Notes: generated from the sequence alone by a model not told the origin. A DNA stretch of 33,914 bases from Betaproteobacteria bacterium (GCA_947479645.1 CANKAJ010000046.1:1-33914), one strand, 5' to 3'; positions 8,491 through 17,524 are shown, counted from the first letter of the stretch. Numbers and translations: made by a program.

Positions 8491-10422
8491 TCAGGCTGAA
8501 ACTTTTCTCCGTGTCGCCCAGTATCCAAGCGCGACCAAAGCAAGCGCGAGCACTTGTGCGCCCAGACTTTCGATGGTGGGATGGATGCCTAGCATTGGTA
8601 CGGTGATGAAATTTACCGTATTCATTTCTACTAGGCCGGCTTCCTGCAGACCGGCGATGCCCTGGCCGGCAAAGGCCACGGCCATCAGCGCGAGCAGCAA
8701 CGACATCACCGAGAAGAATGGCCCCAGCGGCAGGCGCAGGCTGTATTTGAAAATACCCCAGCCGGTCACGGCCAGCAGCACCGCTGCGGCGGCAATGCCG
8801 CCCGCGACCGCTTGATGGCCGTTATCGCCCGCCTGTACCCACAGCGCTTCGTAGAACAGCACGACCTCGAACATTTCGCGATAGACGGCAAGAAAGGAAA
8901 CCGATGCCATCGCCCACAGGGTCTTCTTTTCCAGTGCCGCGCCCACCTGTTCGCGCAGGAAGCGGCTCCATGCCTGTGCCTGCGATCGGCCGTGTAGCCA
9001 GTAGCCGACGTAAAGCAGCATTGCAGAGGCAATCAGGGCGGTTACGCCTTCGGTCAATTCACGGTTCGCACCCGAGATGCCGATAAAATAAGTGGCGACC
9101 AACCAGGTGACGGCGCCAAGCACCAGCGCGATCATCCAGCCCGCATGCACCCAGACCAGTGCGTCGCGCCGGCCGGTCTTGGTGACGTAGGCAATGATGG
9201 CCGCAAGCAGCAGGATTGCCTCCAGTCCCTCGCGCAATAGAATGATCAGTGCGCTGACGAAGGCGGCGGTCGGTGACAGACCGCCGCCGCCGAGTTTTTC
9301 CTCGGCAGTCGATAGCAGCGCATCGATGTGTCGCACCTGATTTCGCACGCTGTCGATGGGTGCCCTGGAGCCCAGTGCGTTGCGCAACGCCAGCATTTCA
9401 CGCTCGATGTTGAGGCGCAAATCATGGTCGACGTTGTCGAGTCCTGATTCGGCAAGTTCGAACCCCTCGAGATAGGCAACGACGGCGAATTGTCGTGCCG
9501 CAGCGTAATCGCCTTTTTCAAATGCGATCAGCGCATCGGCAACGCGCTGGCGCGAGAAGGCAATCGGCGACGGCCTGTTGGCCGCCACGGCCTCGGGATG
9601 GGCGCGCAGATATTCCTGTATCAGCGCCGCCTTGTCCCCAAATTCCTGTCTGATTTCATTGTTCGACCGCGTGACTACGTTGGCGAGGTCGGGATAGACC
9701 GAAAGTCCTTCGCCGGATTTCCACAATGCCTGGGCCTTGCTGATACGTTCCGTCGGCACGCCCAGATTCGACACATAGAAAGCCAGTGCCCAGCGATCCT
9801 CCTCACTCAATGTTGCAAACGCCTTCATTGCGGTTCCAGCGACACCGAGTGAAATGGTGTTGTACATACCGTAGGCGCTACGACTCGCCATACGCTCGGC
9901 ATTGTGAAAATTGGCCGGGGCGGGGTCAAGACCCTTGGCGTCCGGTCCGTCTCCTCGCCCCTGGGCGCCATGGCAGGCGGTGCATTGCTGCGAGTAAAGC
10001 GTGGCGGCGCGAACTGAATCAGGTGCGCGCCGCGGTACGACCTGCAAGCGGTATGCGCCGATCAGGGCCCAGCGCAGTTTTCCGGAGGATTCGGTAATGG
10101 CCTGGTCAGCGGTCTTGGCGGCGATCTGCTTTGCCAGCGTTTCGGCGGCACCGACCAGGGCGGATTTGCCGGCGGTGTCGGGAAGTCCTTTGATCTGCTC
10201 GACGATCTGCACGGCGAACCCGAGCATCTCCTTATATTCGCTTTCGTCCTTGACCTTGCCCATGTCGACCGCCCCCGGATAATCGACGCCGATATAGTCG
10301 AGCAGATGCACAATGGTTTGCGCCTCTTGCTGCGCGTTGGCGGCTCCGCACACCAAGGCATTCAGCGCCACAACAAGCATCAGGGCAGAAAGCAGACGGT
10401 TAATTGGATTCATTGGACTCAT
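8491..10422 (-). CDS. cytochrome c-FTR1 iron permease fusion
   Basis: A 643-residue fusion. Residues 1-31 are a signal peptide ending in ANAQ. A periplasmic region follows that includes a single-heme cytochrome c domain (CTACH at 147-151, with a likely Met ligand near 199). A linker domain of about 130 residues comes next, and from about residue 385 an FTR1/EfeU-type permease with several membrane helices. Both permease motifs are present: REGLE at 397-401 and REMFE at 515-519, the RExxE pairs that coordinate iron. In this family iron is oxidised and passed through the permease, and the fused heme domain suggests electrons leave through cytochrome c. It lies behind a Fur promoter, separated from it by an exbD relic. 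No good ribosome site is seen before the start. Confidence 0.93.
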   Translation of the reverse strand: MSPMNPINRLLSALMLVVALNALVCGAANAQQEAQTIVHLLDYIGVDYPGAVDMGKVKDESEYKEMLGFAVQIVEQIKGLPDTAGKSALVGAAETLAKQIAAKTADQAITESSGKLRWALIGAYRLQVVPRRAPDSVRAATLYSQQCTACHGAQGRGDGPDAKGLDPAPANFHNAERMASRSAYGMYNTISLGVAGTAMKAFATLSEEDRWALAFYVSNLGVPTERISKAQALWKSGEGLSVYPDLANVVTRSNNEIRQEFGDKAALIQEYLRAHPEAVAANRPSPIAFSRQRVADALIAFEKGDYAAARQFAVVAYLEGFELAESGLDNVDHDLRLNIEREMLALRNALGSRAPIDSVRNQVRHIDALLSTAEEKLGGGGLSPTAAFVSALIILLREGLEAILLLAAIIAYVTKTGRRDALVWVHAGWMIALVLGAVTWLVATYFIGISGANRELTEGVTALIASAMLLYVGYWLHGRSQAQAWSRFLREQVGAALEKKTLWAMASVSFLAVYREMFEVVLFYEALWVQAGDNGHQAVAGGIAAAAVLLAVTGWGIFKYSLRLPLGPFFSVMSLLLALMAVAFAGQGIAGLQEAGLVEMNTVNFITVPMLGIHPTIESLGAQVLALALVALGYWATRRKVSA

Positions 10423-10432
10423 TGGTTACGGT

Positions 10433-10740
10433 TCAATCGTTCTGTAACGGATCGGTCACGAAGCCGATGCGGGTCGGTCCCAATCTGGCGGCGTCCGACA
10501 TTATCTGCGCGACGTATCGATAGGCAACGCTGCCATCGGCACGGACATGGATTTCGGGTTACGGATTGTGCAGTGCGACTGCCTGTATTCGGTGGTGCCA
10601 GGCGTATTGTTCCAGTGCGTCACCATTCCAGTCATCATTGTTTCAAGAATCGATTGCGACTTGCACATTATCAGGCTTGGTGATGTTGCGTGTCGAACTG
10701 GCCCTGGGTAGATCCACGTCTGGTTACGCCTGCAGGGAGA
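10433..10740 (-). pseudogene. exbD: exbD relic (C-terminal two-thirds, three in-frame stops)
   Basis: The minus strand in one frame from about 10740 to the stop at 10433-10435 encodes a clear ExbD C-terminus: PDVDLPRASS, then KPDNVQVAIDS, WNGDALEQ, PEIHVRADGSVAYRYVAQIM and RLGPTRIGFVTDPLQ. Three stops interrupt it: TAA at 10724-10726, TGA at 10643-10645 and TAA at 10559-10561. The last one sits where ExbD proteins commonly read NPQPE, as expected from a CAA or CAG to TAA change. The N-terminal membrane helix is missing. The relic ends 10 bases before ftr1 and starts just inside a Fur promoter, so it looks like the remnant of a TonB-system gene once transcribed with ftr1. Confidence 0.85.
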
Positions 10741-10769
10741 TTTTTGTGGTGTTGGCTGTTATTGCTGGC

Positions 10770-10800
10770 AAATGATAATAGTTATCATTTGCATTGTCAA
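10770..10800 (-). promoter_or_regulatory. Fur-box promoter upstream of the exbD relic and ftr1
   Basis: Read on the minus strand, TTGACA (10800-10795) and TATCAT (10777-10772) are spaced by 17 bases. A perfect 9-3-9 inverted repeat, AAATGATAA (10770-10778) with TTATCATTT (10782-10790), overlaps the -10. The palindrome is nearly identical to the one at 7413-7433. Fur repression of ftr1 is the expected function; the transcript would carry the exbD relic as a leader of more than 300 bases. Confidence 0.88.
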
Positions 10801-10906
10801 TTCATGATCGTCCGATGCAGAGCGTGCTAGCCTTGAAGTGATCCAAGAGTGAACGTAAGCATCATATTAGGAGTGGTAGTGAAGAGACTGACGTGTTGCT
10901 GAAACC

Positions 10907-11920
10907 ATGTCCGCGATGACCTCTTTGGCCTTGGCCCGCTTGTTGTCGGGCGGGCAAGCGCTATCCCTGGACAGACTTGCCGCGCAAACGGGAGCATCGC
11001 CTCAGACCATCCGCCAGAATCTCGGTGCGCTGCAGGCGTTGGGCGTCAGGGTGCTTGATGATGGGTTTGATCGATATCGACTGGACGCACCGCTGGATTT
11101 GCTGGATGGCACGCGACTGAGGCGTGATTTGGCCACTAACGTCCCCGGACTCGTCATCGATATCCTGGATGAATGCGATTCGACCAGCACCGTACTTGCG
11201 TCGCGCCTGCCAGCGGCGCCCAGCGGTATGGTTGTTACCTGTGAGTATCAACACGCGGGTCGCGGACGGCGTGGTCATCGCTGGACATCCGGACTGGGGG
11301 CAAGCCTGACGTTTTCCCTGTTATGGCGTTTTGGCGGCGGATCGGCCGCGCTGTCCGGCTTGTCGCTGGCAGTCGCTGTGTCGGTCTGCAGGGCGCTGAA
11401 GCACCGGGGTATTGCCGGCGTTGTCCTGAAATGGCCTAACGATCTTTTGTTTGAGGGCCGCAAGCTTGGGGGAATTCTGATTGAAATCAGCGGTTCTCCC
11501 CAGGGACCCAGTACTGCCATTATTGGTATTGGCCTTAATGTGCGTCTGCCCGCTGAAGTCAGCGCTGCGATTGATCGGCCGGTGACGGATCTGGCCGAAG
11601 TTGCGAATAAGGGCGAAGGAAGTGCCAATGCGCTGCCATTGCCCGATCGCGGCAGCCTGCTCGTTGCGGTGCTGACCGGATTGGCCGGGATGCTGCAGCG
11701 CTATGAGAGTGACGGGTTTGCCGTGTTCAGGCCGGAGTGGGAGGCGCAACATGCCCATCAGGGAAAATATGTGTATCTTCTCAGGGATAATCTGACTGTC
11801 GCCGAAGGCGTCGCAGTCGGTGTTGGTGACGACGGGGCGTTGCTGCTGCGCACGGCGAATGGAGTGGAACGTTTTCACAGTGGCGAAGTATCGCTGCGTA
11901 CATCCGGCATGGGCATGTAA
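10907..11920 (+). CDS. birA: biotin--protein ligase / biotin operon repressor BirA
   Basis: A 337-residue bifunctional protein. The N-terminus holds a winged helix-turn-helix (SLDRLAAQTGASPQTIRQNL, near residues 24-43). The ligase core follows, with GRGRRGHRW near 121 binding biotinyl-AMP and KWPNDLLF then GRKLGGILIE near 172-190. The C-terminal SH3-like domain ends at the stop. It attaches biotin to acetyl-CoA carboxylase carrier protein and, given the DNA-binding domain, may repress biotin genes. It lies 41 bases before coaX on the same strand, a pairing common in betaproteobacteria. The start ATG at 10907 lacks a strong ribosome site. Confidence 0.94.
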   Translation: MSAMTSLALARLLSGGQALSLDRLAAQTGASPQTIRQNLGALQALGVRVLDDGFDRYRLDAPLDLLDGTRLRRDLATNVPGLVIDILDECDSTSTVLASRLPAAPSGMVVTCEYQHAGRGRRGHRWTSGLGASLTFSLLWRFGGGSAALSGLSLAVAVSVCRALKHRGIAGVVLKWPNDLLFEGRKLGGILIEISGSPQGPSTAIIGIGLNVRLPAEVSAAIDRPVTDLAEVANKGEGSANALPLPDRGSLLVAVLTGLAGMLQRYESDGFAVFRPEWEAQHAHQGKYVYLLRDNLTVAEGVAVGVGDDGALLLRTANGVERFHSGEVSLRTSGMGM

Positions 11921-11961
11921 ATGTCACCGGTTAGAATCGGCACAGCGATCAGGCGCAAAAA

Positions 11962-12708
11962 ATGAAGATACTGGCAATTGACTGCGGGAATACCCGTATC
12001 AAATGGGGATATTGGGACGGGGTGTCATGGACTCGCCTCGGCGCAGTGAGTCACATTGGGTTGGGCGAACTTCAAAACGCCTTTTCCAGCTTGCCCGAGC
12101 CACAGCGCATCGTGGTGGCGAACGTTGCCGGTGCAGACATTGCCTGGCAAATCGAGAGCTTGTGCAAGCCTATCGCCGTGCCGGTGTCCTGGGTCAAGCC
12201 CCAGGGCGAGCAATGCGGTGTCAGCAATGGCTATGCCGAACCCGCGCAACTTGGCGTGGATCGTTGGGCGGCATTGATTGGAGCCTGGCATCACCAGCAT
12301 GGCGCGTGTCTGGTGGTGGGCGCAGGCACGGCGACGACAATTGATCTGTTGTCCTCCAGTGGACAATTCTGCGGCGGAGTCATTTTGCCCGGCCTGGCAT
12401 TGATGAAGCGTTCCCTGGCGGAAAATACAGCCCAGTTGCCCTTGGCACAAGGCGCCTATGTGCCGGAACCGCGCGATACGGCGGATGCGATTGAGTCCGG
12501 TGTGCTGCATGCGCAGTCGGGTGCCATCGAACGATTGTTTGCACACTTGACTGCGGCGGAATTACGACATGGCCGCAGCACACCCGTGGCTTGTCTGATA
12601 TCGGGCGGCGCGGCCGCGCCAATCGCTGCCTGCCTTGCGATTCCGTATCGATTGGTCGATCAGTTGGTACTGGATGGATTGGGGCGTATTGCCGAATCGT
12701 TATCGTGA
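11962..12708 (+). CDS. coaX: type III pantothenate kinase CoaX
   Basis: A 248-residue type III pantothenate kinase of the ASKHA fold, catalysing the first step of coenzyme A synthesis. Motifs are the N-terminal phosphate loop LAIDCGNTRIKWG, GVDRWAALIGAW near residue 93, VGAGTATTIDLL near 115 and GGVILPGLALM near 137. The length is typical. It sits between birA and the SPOR gene on the same strand, probably co-transcribed with birA. Confidence 0.95.
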   Translation: MKILAIDCGNTRIKWGYWDGVSWTRLGAVSHIGLGELQNAFSSLPEPQRIVVANVAGADIAWQIESLCKPIAVPVSWVKPQGEQCGVSNGYAEPAQLGVDRWAALIGAWHHQHGACLVVGAGTATTIDLLSSSGQFCGGVILPGLALMKRSLAENTAQLPLAQGAYVPEPRDTADAIESGVLHAQSGAIERLFAHLTAAELRHGRSTPVACLISGGAAAPIAACLAIPYRLVDQLVLDGLGRIAESLS

Positions 12709-12715
12709 GAACCCG

Positions 12716-13390
12716 ATGAGACTGACTCTGCTGCTGCTATTGCTGGTAAACGTCACGTTTTTCGCATGGTCGCAATATTTTGCCTCGTCAGCGTCTGTTG
12801 ATAGTCATTTGCTGGAACAGCAACTGAATCGCGATGCAATCAGGTTATTGCCACCCACTGAAGTCAGCGCGGTGGCCTCGGCGCAGAAGGCTGCGGTCGG
12901 AACCGTGGCGTGCCTGGAGTGGGGGGCGTTCAATGCTGGCGATTTATCTGGCGCCGAGGAGGCTCTCGCCCCTCTGGCACTGGGAAACCGGCTCAGCCAG
13001 CGACGTGTCGATGAAGTGGCTGCCTACTGGGTGTTCCTGCCGCCACAAGCGACGAGACCGGCAGCCGTGCAAAAGACTGGTGAGCTCAAGCGTCTGGGCA
13101 TCGAGGATTACTTCATCGTGCAGGATGAGGCCAGAACCCGCTTTACCATATCACTGGGTGTGTTCCGCAGCGAGGAAGCGGCCAAAAACCACCTGGAACA
13201 ACTGCGTGCAAAGGGCGTGCGTACAGCACAGGTCGGCCCGCGCGATACGCATGTGCAGCGAATTTTCTTCCGGGTACGTAATGTTGCTGGCCCGCTGAAT
13301 GCCAAGTTGGATGAATTGAAACAGGATTTTCCGGGCACCGACCTGAAGGCGTGCGAAGCGGTTGCTGCAGCCAGCGTCGAAAAACCCTAG
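12716..13390 (+). CDS. SPOR-domain membrane-anchored protein
   Basis: A 224-residue protein starting MRLTLLLLLLVNVTFFAW, a single N-terminal membrane anchor, with the rest in the periplasm. The SPOR-like domain lies around residues 120-195: YFIVQDEARTRFTISLGVF, then SEEAAKNHLEQLRAKGV and a closing FFRVR strand. SPOR domains bind denuded peptidoglycan at division sites. An upstream in-frame ATG at 12635 would extend the protein 27 residues back into coaX and displace the anchor, so 12716 is preferred; it begins 7 bases after the coaX stop. The C-terminus carries a few extra residues with no known function. Confidence 0.85.
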   Translation: MRLTLLLLLLVNVTFFAWSQYFASSASVDSHLLEQQLNRDAIRLLPPTEVSAVASAQKAAVGTVACLEWGAFNAGDLSGAEEALAPLALGNRLSQRRVDEVAAYWVFLPPQATRPAAVQKTGELKRLGIEDYFIVQDEARTRFTISLGVFRSEEAAKNHLEQLRAKGVRTAQVGPRDTHVQRIFFRVRNVAGPLNAKLDELKQDFPGTDLKACEAVAAASVEKP

Positions 13391-13432
13391 AAAAAAATAA
13401 TCATTGTTATCAAATAAGGAATATAGTTTCCT

Positions 13433-13482
13433 ATAATAAAGAGCTAACCGTTATATTGATATCAATATAAGTTCTTTATTAT
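13433..13482. terminator. AT-rich nested palindrome, likely bidirectional terminator
   Basis: The gap between the convergent SPOR and TSUP genes (13391-13527) is strikingly AT-rich. Outer arms at 13433-13445 and 13470-13482 pair at all but one base and enclose a perfect 20-bp palindrome at 13451-13470. T/A-rich flanks on both sides would suit termination in both directions. A smaller dyad (AGGAA at 13417-13421 with TTCCT at 13428-13432) lies just before it. Confidence 0.55.
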
Positions 13483-13527
13483 CGGCTTTAGGCATTCTTC
13501 AATTTGATGGCTGTCGGCACGGAGTCT

Positions 13528-14283
13528 TCATAAGGCACGCCACAGGAAACCCGCACCGCCGGCGATCACGATGGCGTCCATGATGTTTGTATGGGTCCGC
13601 ACCGTGAATTTTTTAAGCAGCCAGCGGGCGACAAATGCGCCTGGTACGGTACACAGGCCGATCAGCAAGCCGGCCAATGCCAGCTGGGTGTCTACGCGCA
13701 GGCTGCCGGAGAATACGGCGACTTTCGCCGCATTCATGATGATGGCGATGGTTGCATCCGTACCGATCAGAGCGGCACCCTGAACGCCGGCAGCCATCAG
13801 TATGGACAGAAGTATCAATCCGGTTCCCGTGGTTCCTCCGAAGAGCAGGCCAAAACTCATGCCCGCCACCATGACGCCGCGTCGTTCCAGCTGATATTTC
13901 TTGTGCGCAAGAAAACGGCGCAAGGGCACGCTCAGCAGCAGAAATACGCCAAGCAGCAGGGCAACTGCGGGAGTGTCGAGTTTGGTGAAGGCATAGGCGC
14001 CCACCATACTGGCAGGGACGCCGCCGACAAGAATCCTGCGTACCTGCGTGGCGTCGATATCCCTGTAGAAGGCGGCAATGCGGCTGGCGTTGGTGACCAC
14101 TGCCACGATGGCCATGACGGGAATAACGTTCACAATGCCGATCACCGGTGCGACAAAGATGGGCAGGATCAGACCGACGCCGTAGCCGGCCAGCCCACCC
14201 AGTATCGAAGCGGCAAATGCCGCCGCGCTGATCAGGGCGAGTTGCGATACGCTGATTGCGGAAAGTTGAAAAGCGGTATCCAT
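13528..14283 (-). CDS. TSUP-family permease (TauE/SafE type)
   Basis: A 251-residue multi-helix membrane protein of the TauE/SafE (sulfite exporter, TSUP) family. Eight or so hydrophobic segments are visible. Family marks are GGLAGYGVGLILPIFVAPV near residue 23 in the first repeat and FGLLFGGTTGTGLILLSILM in the second. Substrates in this family are small organic or sulfur anions, and this one cannot be assigned. The ATG at 14283 (MDTAFQLSAIS) is chosen because the longer open frame to 14505 runs through rfaE2 and its extra 74 residues look non-coding. It lies 34 bases after rfaE2 on the same strand. Confidence 0.88.
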   Translation of the reverse strand: MDTAFQLSAISVSQLALISAAAFAASILGGLAGYGVGLILPIFVAPVIGIVNVIPVMAIVAVVTNASRIAAFYRDIDATQVRRILVGGVPASMVGAYAFTKLDTPAVALLLGVFLLLSVPLRRFLAHKKYQLERRGVMVAGMSFGLLFGGTTGTGLILLSILMAAGVQGAALIGTDATIAIIMNAAKVAVFSGSLRVDTQLALAGLLIGLCTVPGAFVARWLLKKFTVRTHTNIMDAIVIAGGAGFLWRAL

Positions 14284-14317
14284 GAATTTTGCTCGGAGCG
14301 TCGGCCGTGGCGGCTGA

Positions 14318-14809
14318 TCAGTTCCTGCGTATGCGTTCAACCAGTGCCGTAGTCGAGCGCTCATGCTCGAACGGTATGGACAAAACACTGCCCCCCCAAC
14401 CGCGAACATCGGTGGCGCCGACGATGGACTCCTGCTTCCAGTCCCCGCCTTTAACGAGTATGTCGGGCTTGCATGAAAGGATGAGAGCAAGCGGAGTGTC
14501 TTCATCGAACCAGGTCACCACACTGGCTGCTTCCAGCGCCGCAATCACCGCCATGCGATCGGCGAGCGGGTTTATCGGGCGATCCTCTCCTTTGCCCAAG
14601 CGTCTCGCCGAGGCGTCGCCGTTCAATGCCACGATCAGACTGGCGCCCTGGGCGCGAGCCTGAGCGAGATAGGTCACGTGCCCGCGATGCAGGATGTCGA
14701 ATACGCCATTGGTAAATACCAGGGGCCGTTCAAGATTGCGTACACGCTGATTGAGTTCAGCTGGACTGCAGCGTTTGGCTTCGAACAGCGGCCTGGCATA
14801 GGTGGTCAT
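14318..14809 (-). CDS. rfaE2: D-glycero-beta-D-manno-heptose 1-phosphate adenylyltransferase RfaE2
   Basis: A 163-residue cytidylyltransferase-fold enzyme that makes ADP-heptose for the lipopolysaccharide core. The FTNGVFDILHRGHVTYL motif near residues 29-45 includes the HxGH nucleotide-binding site (HRGH), and the ending ERSTTALVERIRR is typical of HldE/RfaE C-terminal domains. It is a stand-alone adenylyltransferase, the split form usual in betaproteobacteria. The start MTTYARPLFEAKR at 14809 is chosen over an upstream ATG at 14905, because the extra 32 residues are unlike the family. A SIS protein at 16774-17406 could supply an earlier heptose step. Confidence 0.92.
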   Translation of the reverse strand: MTTYARPLFEAKRCSPAELNQRVRNLERPLVFTNGVFDILHRGHVTYLAQARAQGASLIVALNGDASARRLGKGEDRPINPLADRMAVIAALEAASVVTWFDEDTPLALILSCKPDILVKGGDWKQESIVGATDVRGWGGSVLSIPFEHERSTTALVERIRRN

Positions 14810-14996
14810 GGATGGAATGAATCTCAGGAGAGGAAAGTGGCGAAATTGCGAGCAGTATAAAGTAATCGCCATGACAGGCGACCGTCGGTCTCGATCCATC
14901 ACCATCCTTTACAATGCGCGCAGGAAAAATTTCCCCGTCATCGTCGGACAGCCGGCGTGAGGTTTCCTCGAAATCACAGCAAGGGATGTCGCACGT

Positions 14997-15584
14997 ATGT
15001 CCGAATCAAACACAGCCCCACGACCCGAGCATCCGGAACAATCCGGCCCGCGTCCGCGCATCGGCCCGCTCAGGTTATTACTCGTTTTCAGCCAGGTGAC
15101 GATATCCGGGTTTGGTGGAGTGGCGCCGTTTGCCTACCGTGCCTTTGTTGAGCGCAGGCGCTGGCTGACCAACGCGGAGTTCGCCGAGATGTTTGCGTTC
15201 GGTCAGTTGATGCCCGGGCCCGGTGTGACGAATTTCGCGCTGACCATGGGCTACCGCGACAGCGGCGCGATCGGCGCCATTGCGGCGGTTACCGGGATCG
15301 TGACGTTGCCGGTGCTGTTGATGCTGCTCATCGGCATGACTTACAACCAGTACGGAAACCTGCCGCAGGTGCGTGATGCGTTGACCGGCATGTCCACGGT
15401 AACGGCCGGCCTGGTGGTTGCGATGGCGCTGAAGATGTCAGCGGGCATGCACCGCAGGCACAGGAGTCTGCTATTGCTTCTGGCGGCGTTTTTTGGTCTT
15501 GGTGTCATGCGCTGGCCATTCTTGATGGTGATCAGTGTGCTGGCGATATTTGGAATATGGATGTCATGGCGGGAGTCCCATTGA
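14997..15584 (+). CDS. chrA: chromate transporter, first half (short-chain CHR)
   Basis: A 195-residue membrane protein with one CHR domain: FGGVAPFAYRAFVERRRWLT near residues 37-56, then MFAFGQLMPGPGVTNFAL near 65-82. Long ChrA proteins hold two such domains; here they are separate genes whose stop and start share one base (TGATG at 15582-15586). By analogy with short-chain CHR pairs, the two proteins should work together as an anion efflux pump for chromate or a related oxyanion. The N-terminal 20 residues are Pro-rich and polar. The gene is divergent from rfaE2. Confidence 0.9.
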   Translation: MSESNTAPRPEHPEQSGPRPRIGPLRLLLVFSQVTISGFGGVAPFAYRAFVERRRWLTNAEFAEMFAFGQLMPGPGVTNFALTMGYRDSGAIGAIAAVTGIVTLPVLLMLLIGMTYNQYGNLPQVRDALTGMSTVTAGLVVAMALKMSAGMHRRHRSLLLLLAAFFGLGVMRWPFLMVISVLAIFGIWMSWRESH

Positions 15585-16129
15585 TGGATGACCTGGCCTG
15601 GTACGAATCACCGATGTGGATGTATTCGGCTCATCTGGCAATGCTGTCATTCGCGGCACTGGGTGGGGGCATTGCCATGCTGATGCCCGAATTGCAGCGA
15701 TTTCTGGTTATAGATCATCAGTGGATGACGAATGAACAATTCGTGTCAGCATTCACGATCGGTCTTGCATCACCCGGCCCGAATTTTCTGTATGTGGTAC
15801 TGCTTGGCTGGAATCTGGCGGGTTTGAAAGGGGCATTGCTGGCGACATTTGCCGTGATGATTCCGCCCAGTCTGGTCTGCTATGGCGTGTTGCGTTTCGG
15901 CCAGTCCAGGGTGAGTCCTCGTCTCCAGAAAGCCATGCGCGAGGGGCTAGCGCCAGTGTCTGCAGGGATGATGCTGGCATTCGGCTGGCTGCTGTGCAGT
16001 TCAGTTGACACCAATTGGAGTGCCGCGCTGGTCACATTGTTGACTGTCTTGGTGGTGATGCGCACGCGCATCAATCCGGTCGTGCTGGTCGGGGTGGGGG
16101 CTTTGCTCGGTATGGCCCGTCTGGTCTAA
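15584..16129 (+). CDS. chromate transporter, second half (short-chain CHR)
   Basis: A 181-residue CHR-domain protein. The FAALGGGIAMLMPELQRFL segment near residue 24 and FTIGLASPGPNFLYVVLLGW near 61 mirror the GGV...PGPG motifs of the first gene in diverged form. The ATG at 15584 overlaps the previous stop by one base and has GGGAG at 15571-15575, so it is preferred to the ATG at 15557. One-base coupling suggests equal production of the two subunits. It ends 48 bases before the convergent dolP gene. Confidence 0.9.
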   Translation: MDDLAWYESPMWMYSAHLAMLSFAALGGGIAMLMPELQRFLVIDHQWMTNEQFVSAFTIGLASPGPNFLYVVLLGWNLAGLKGALLATFAVMIPPSLVCYGVLRFGQSRVSPRLQKAMREGLAPVSAGMMLAFGWLLCSSVDTNWSAALVTLLTVLVVMRTRINPVVLVGVGALLGMARLV

Positions 16130-16177
16130 GCCAGCCAATCCGGGACGACTTTGCTAAAGCGACTGCCAGTGCAGGGA

Positions 16178-16773
16178 CTAGCGCGCCGGCGCCGCGGAAA
16201 TGTATTCAAACACCCGAACGACCTTCTGCACGCCGCCGGTGGTTCGCGTGATCTCTGTCGCGTCATCGGCTTCCTTGCGAGTGACCAGCCCCATCAAATG
16301 GGCCACTCCTGCTTCGGTTACTACCTTGACGTCATTGGGTGAGAACAGGCCGGCGGAAACAAAACCAGCCTTGATCTTGCCTGTCAGATAAGTGTCGTTG
16401 GAGCGCCCACCGAAGGAACTCAGTCCTGATACCTGCAGTTCATTCACGACGCTCTTGACCTGTGGAATCTCGGCGACGAGTCGTTCCACTTCCGATCTTG
16501 TCTGTGCCGTCAGCGCTTCACCCGTCAGCAGCACGGTATAGTTGAAACTGGTGATGTTGACGTGCACCTGATCTTTCAATTTTTCCGCGATACGGCTTGA
16601 TGCGGTCAGCTCGATGCGCTGATCGCCGAGTACCACCTCGGGCTGGCGACGGTCCACCGCCACCATGGCGGCGGTGCCCGCCCCTGCGGCTACCAGGGGT
16701 AAGCAGCCTTGCAAAAAGGGGACAGCCCAGAGTGTCAGACCCAGCGCGAGCAGCCGAAATGAACGTGCAATCA

Positions 16774-16774
<1 letters not shown>
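16178..16774 (-). CDS. dolP: BON-domain lipoprotein DolP (YraP)
   Basis: A 198-residue lipoprotein: signal MIARSFRLLALGLTLWAV followed by lipobox LQGC, then two BON domains (about residues 60-120 and 130-190, the second containing VKVVTEAGVAHLMGLVTRKE). In E. coli DolP sits at the outer membrane, binds anionic lipid at division sites and supports envelope integrity. The gene order yraN, SIS gene, dolP matches the E. coli yraN-diaA-dolP cluster, apart from an inserted HIRAN gene. The start ATG at 16774 shares one base with the SIS gene stop; an upstream ATG at 16813 lies inside that gene and is less likely. Confidence 0.92.
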
Positions 16775-17415
<641 letters not shown>

Positions 17416-17524
17416 TTACCTGAAGCGTCTGTTGGAATAGGCGCAATTCTCTGTTGAGGCGAGAGAGCTGATTTGAAGACCATGCCAATTGCGAATGGTT
17501 CCCTGTTGGCACAATATCGGCGGA

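Noticed and set aside
13395..13415. Third Fur-like site in the AT-rich gap
   Set aside because: It shares about 15 of 21 bases with the left Fur box but lies between convergent genes with no promoter elements, and an AT-rich stretch gives such matches by chance.
14809..14905. N-terminal extension of rfaE2
   Set aside because: The extra 32 residues are unlike other stand-alone RfaE2 proteins, and 14809 gives the usual length.
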